Source: Laguncularia racemosa | Taxonomy: Eukaryota; Streptophyta; Magnoliopsida; Myrtales; Combretaceae | Direction: 5' to 3' | Length of the DNA: 64,000 nucleotides | NCBI GenBank assembly: GCA_037954665.1 | Contig: JBBMOL010000091.1 | Span: 806,001 to 870,000, forward strand | Part shown: positions 60,440 to 64,000 of the stretch, one piece after another | How the letters are laid out: each line of letters starts with the position of its first letter | How positions within the stretch are numbered: position 1 is the first letter of the stretch | The notes under the pieces: generated by a model | Database searches by the model: none | What the model was told of the DNA's origin: nothing | What the model saw: only the letters and a program-made list of their open reading frames with translations | Program-made: the position numbers and the translations under genes

Positions 60440-62232
60440 TTAGTCTTTTGCCTAATAGATTATAAAAACCCCATGTTATGCTATTGTAACCCTTTTTCGC
60501 TCATTCTGGTTACTAGCCTCTCACACAAATGCTCTCTCTCCCTCTCTCACACACACTTTTCCATCACCAATCTATGCAAGTCAATGCCAATTTTTGCAAG
60601 GTAAACACAATGAATCTCTTTAAACTTTTTCTTTTTAGTTTTAGTTGAATAAGTTTTGTTTTGGGTTTGTGGGTTGGCATACCATACAAGAATTATCAAG
60701 TTTGTGTACTATTGTCATGATTTTGGACAAATTAAGTAGGTAAGTGAATTTACGTGTTTTGAGAATTAAATCAATGTAGAATGGAGTAGTGTTTGAAATT
60801 TAGGGTATCTTGCATGTCCTTAAAGAACAATGGGGAACACGGCTAGAACATAGCTGTGTTCCTACTTGTATATCTCCAATATATGATACACACACAAAAG
60901 CACAAATATGTAATACAAGTTGGAGAAATACATTTTGATCTGAGAGATACACGACTATGAACATGCCCATGTATCCCTACACATGAAGAAACAAAGAGAT
61001 ACACGATTAGAAACACATTTGTGCCTTGCTCTTCTAAACTAATCTAGGATAAAAATAAGTTAGTTAGCAACTAGTTAGAGTTTTTAAATTAGTTACTCAT
61101 GCCATGTTAACTAGGTATTGAATTAACTAAAGTTGCTTACTATACTAATAGCATGATTCTAGGTACTTGTTTACCATATTTACTACTTGTGACCATGGTT
61201 GTTAAAATCATGAGTCAATTATACAATTTTACGAGTTTGTAATTTTATGAAGTTTTTCATAATCAAAATAGAAGAAAAATCATTTAGATATAGACTTTTA
61301 ATATAATTATGAATTTTGATATACGATTTTACAAGTTACCGATTCTACTGATTCTATACGATTTTATACGATTCCACCCATTCTATACCATTCAATTCCA
61401 GGTAAAATCGCAATTTTGACAACTATGCTTGTAACTATTAGCTTAGTAAACTAAATGAACCAAATTGATATTGGATATAAATGTATGTGTTGATTGTATT
61501 TGGCTCATCCTAGGGGCTTGCAGTGGTAGATCTTTATGGAGCATCCCAATAATTGGCACGTGATGTCGTTTTTAATAAAGTTGTGTGTTAAAATGATCTA
61601 AAGTAGATTTTAGGGTATTGGGACATGCAGTCGTAGTTCCCGATATTATTTAGAAAGTTGGAGCCAAGAGTGACAGTTTCTAACCTATGTTATATTTTAT
61701 ATATGTACTATATAATGTGGCAGGGTCATGAGTACCTATATGATGTTTGTTGGCTTAAATAAAAATAATAAACCTGTTGGTTGCGATTTATCTACTGCTT
61801 TACGTGTGTGTAAACTATGATTATTGTGACATGTGCATGTATCTGTGGTACTCATGTATTGGACATTTGTTCATCCTTTTAGGGAATTTCTTTTTCAAGT
61901 ATAAGATTAACTTATAGGTTGTGATCATGACCTCAAACCTAGGGAGTGGGTTCGATGCTAGAGTATCGAGACATATAATGAAATAGATTGGTATAGTTTA
62001 TGTTTTTAATCAAATTAGGTTAGATTTTAAAATATATAGAAAATGCCATAGATATGTATATTATCACATAAATATGAGATGTGTATGTGTAATATTTGAG
62101 AAATGATAAATTATTTTATATTTCAAAGATATACAAATACCTATGTTTTTAGATAGATTAAAAGTATTAGTGTGTCATTATTTAGTAATGATACATGATG
62201 GGTCATGATGTCTTGGGTTTTGGGGCATTACA
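60440..62232 (+). repeat. Probable degenerate Ty3/gypsy LTR followed by a PBS relic
   Basis: The right end reads TTTTGGGGCATTACA, the usual end of plant chromovirus LTRs. It is followed at 62233 by ACTTAGGTAGTATTAGAGTATAG, a decayed form of the initiator-Met tRNA PBS TTGGTATCAGAGC. Within it are phrases like GAACACGGCTAGAACATAGCTG and ACACGACTATGAAC, as in such LTRs. The left end is not fixed; 60440 is a guess from the change in composition. No internal coding domains follow. Confidence 0.45.
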
Positions 62233-64000
62233 ACTTAGGTAGTATTAGAGTATAGACTTATGATCTATAGGAAAAAAAAAATGGTTAGTAGGATGGTGAG
62301 ATGGTGGGAGTGGCTAGAATGTGGGCTAAGTTTGATTTGTTAAGTAATTTATATGTTTATATATCGTAGTTATCTAAACATGTATTTTTCTTTATGTTGT
62401 TATTTATATTGGTGGTTTTTTACTTATTTTGGGGACAATAGATACATGTGTGTAATCTAGTTTTCTTAGGTGTATGTGAGGCATGAAAATAGAAAGTGAA
62501 TATTCACAATTAGAGGTAGAAAGGAATAATATGAATAATTAAGCTCCTTTATCTTAACAAGATATGATAGCATGGTAAAATTAATATTAAAAGAATTATT
62601 AGATCTTAGGTAATAAATGTTAATTAGTAAACAATTATAAGACCCTAATTAACTAATAAATGACAATAAAATAAATTAATCATTAATAATTAATAAATAA
62701 ATCATAAATAATAGTTATAATTAATCCTACCTATGTAAAGATAACAGAATATACAACCAAAGCTAACGAAAGAAGAAGATAAAGATGGACAAAAACCCAA
62801 ACTCAAAAATAAGAATAGTAGACTTTTAAATAGAAAAATAGGAATTTAGTAAATGTCAAAGTAATAAATCTATACCGAGAAAGGAAATAAAAATAAATAA
62901 ATACATAACCATAATTGCACATTAGATCATGGTTAACCCAAACAAAATGGGAAACAAATAAATTACAATAAAGAAGTAAGAAGATAAAATAGGCAATCTT
63001 TTAAACCTTAATAGTAAGAGAGGTTTACTGAAACATTTAATGTACTTGTAAATATTATTTAAAGAAGGCCATAAACCCAATAACCTAAAATCTATTCTAA
63101 ATTTCCACAAACAATAAAAGTCTATATTGACCACCTCTCCTAAAAAAATGTCTAAACAACATATAAGAAATTTGGAAAACTAATAGATGATAAATAAGAA
63201 CAATAAAATAAAAATATATTTATTAATAACCTTAAATAACTATAGAAGAAAAAAAAAAGAGGTAAAATATGTGAAACTCAAGCCTCATATAATATATATA
63301 TATATATATGTTATATGACCAACAAATAATAATATGTAAAAAAAATCAATAATGATTAAAATATTGAGAGTAAATAATAGATGTAATGACCTAAATAACT
63401 ACAAAAAGATAACAAAGGGAGAAGTTAAAATAGTACAAGAAGAGAAATCTTAAATTATAAAAATATAAGTGGTTAACCATAGCTTCCCTAATTTAACCAA
63501 AATATCAAGTGAATCCACAAACTCATAAAATCACCCCAAAAAAAATTATGAATACATATTAATGAGTGAACGATTATCTTGACTAACTCTCCAAAGTTGG
63601 CAATGCTATCCTAACAAAATAATAACAATAATAGTACCAATAGCCGAATCAATAATACTTATAGGATATTCCTAAATATTAAATAATTGTCTCATTACGT
63701 TCTCATAGTGAGATGAATCGTCAATAATAAAAGAATGACTATACACAATAATAATAAGTAATGATGATAATAATAATAAAAAAAGATGATGATAATGATA
63801 TTGATGATAATAGTTAACAAACACATAAATACATATATTAAACAAAAGAGATGTATAAGTTAATAGTCACAATAAAAGTAATAAATAAATAAATAAATAA
63901 TATGAATGTATATTATATAAGCTTATAGTTATAATACATATAACAGAAAGGAAATGAAGCATATAATTAATCATGATGACCAATTATAGAACAAAATAAA
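62233..64000. other. AT-rich gene-free DNA
   Basis: No gene is seen. There is a (TA)n run at about 63291-63309, AAT/ATA-rich runs at 62640-62720 and 63740-63900, and a GATGATGATAATGAT-type run near 63785-63810. The only longer frame (62922-63134, minus) has the composition of the AT-rich DNA around it. Confidence 0.5.

Overview
The window looks like nuclear DNA of a flowering plant, most likely a eudicot. It is strongly AT-rich, its genes carry short GT-AG introns, and its recognisable products (a PRONE-type RopGEF, an F-box/DUF295 protein, decayed hAT, MULE and Tat/Ogre-type elements) are plant families. I see no bacterial operon, phage, CRISPR array or intact tRNA/rRNA gene.

Three cellular genes are supported. 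(1) A CCDC124/Lso2-like ribosome-associated coiled-coil gene on the minus strand (1267-3429). It has two or three coding exons; the last intron, if used, has a GC-AG boundary. (2) A five-exon RopGEF gene on the plus strand (24695-28304), which joins into a continuous 568-residue protein with a complete PRONE domain. (3) A minus-strand F-box protein with a DUF295 C-terminal region (30482-31946), convergent with the RopGEF gene.

The rest is mainly decayed mobile DNA. A hAT transposase relic lies at 4828-7115 inside a longer element. A MULE N-terminal relic (33279-33470) lies next to a large AT-rich minisatellite (33650-34430) and a fold-back (34822-34955). Ty3/gypsy gag and polyprotein-tail scraps lie at 36500-37650. 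Degenerate LTR-like segments lie near 11.2-13.0, 23.1-24.0, 38-42 and 60.4-62.2 kb.

The main structure is a 15.9 kb Tat/Ogre-lineage Ty3/gypsy retrotransposon on the minus strand (43394-59262). It has a 5-bp target duplication AATAT, both LTRs, a degenerate PBS, a PPT, an extra ORF1 upstream of gag, gag, protease, RT, two RNase H domains, integrase and a repeat-rich 3' untranslated region. It is dead: it carries in-frame stops, frameshifts, a deletion in RT and a broken Gag zinc knuckle. Its 3' LTR is interrupted by a second insertion (44552-46009), best read as a 1458-bp solo LTR with TG...CA ends and a 5-bp duplication TCCTT. That solo LTR carries a series of five GC-rich palindromes. Both LTRs of the large element contain a tRNA-like segment with A-box and B-box-like sequences. 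The stretches 8.6-11.1, 13-23 and 62.3-64 kb are AT-rich and without supportable genes, apart from a GC-rich islet at 21165-21400 and a promoter-like islet near 13.6-13.9 kb. Nothing here is convincingly a new system; the most unusual items are the palindrome series, the tRNA-like LTR modules, the GC islet and the GC-AG intron.
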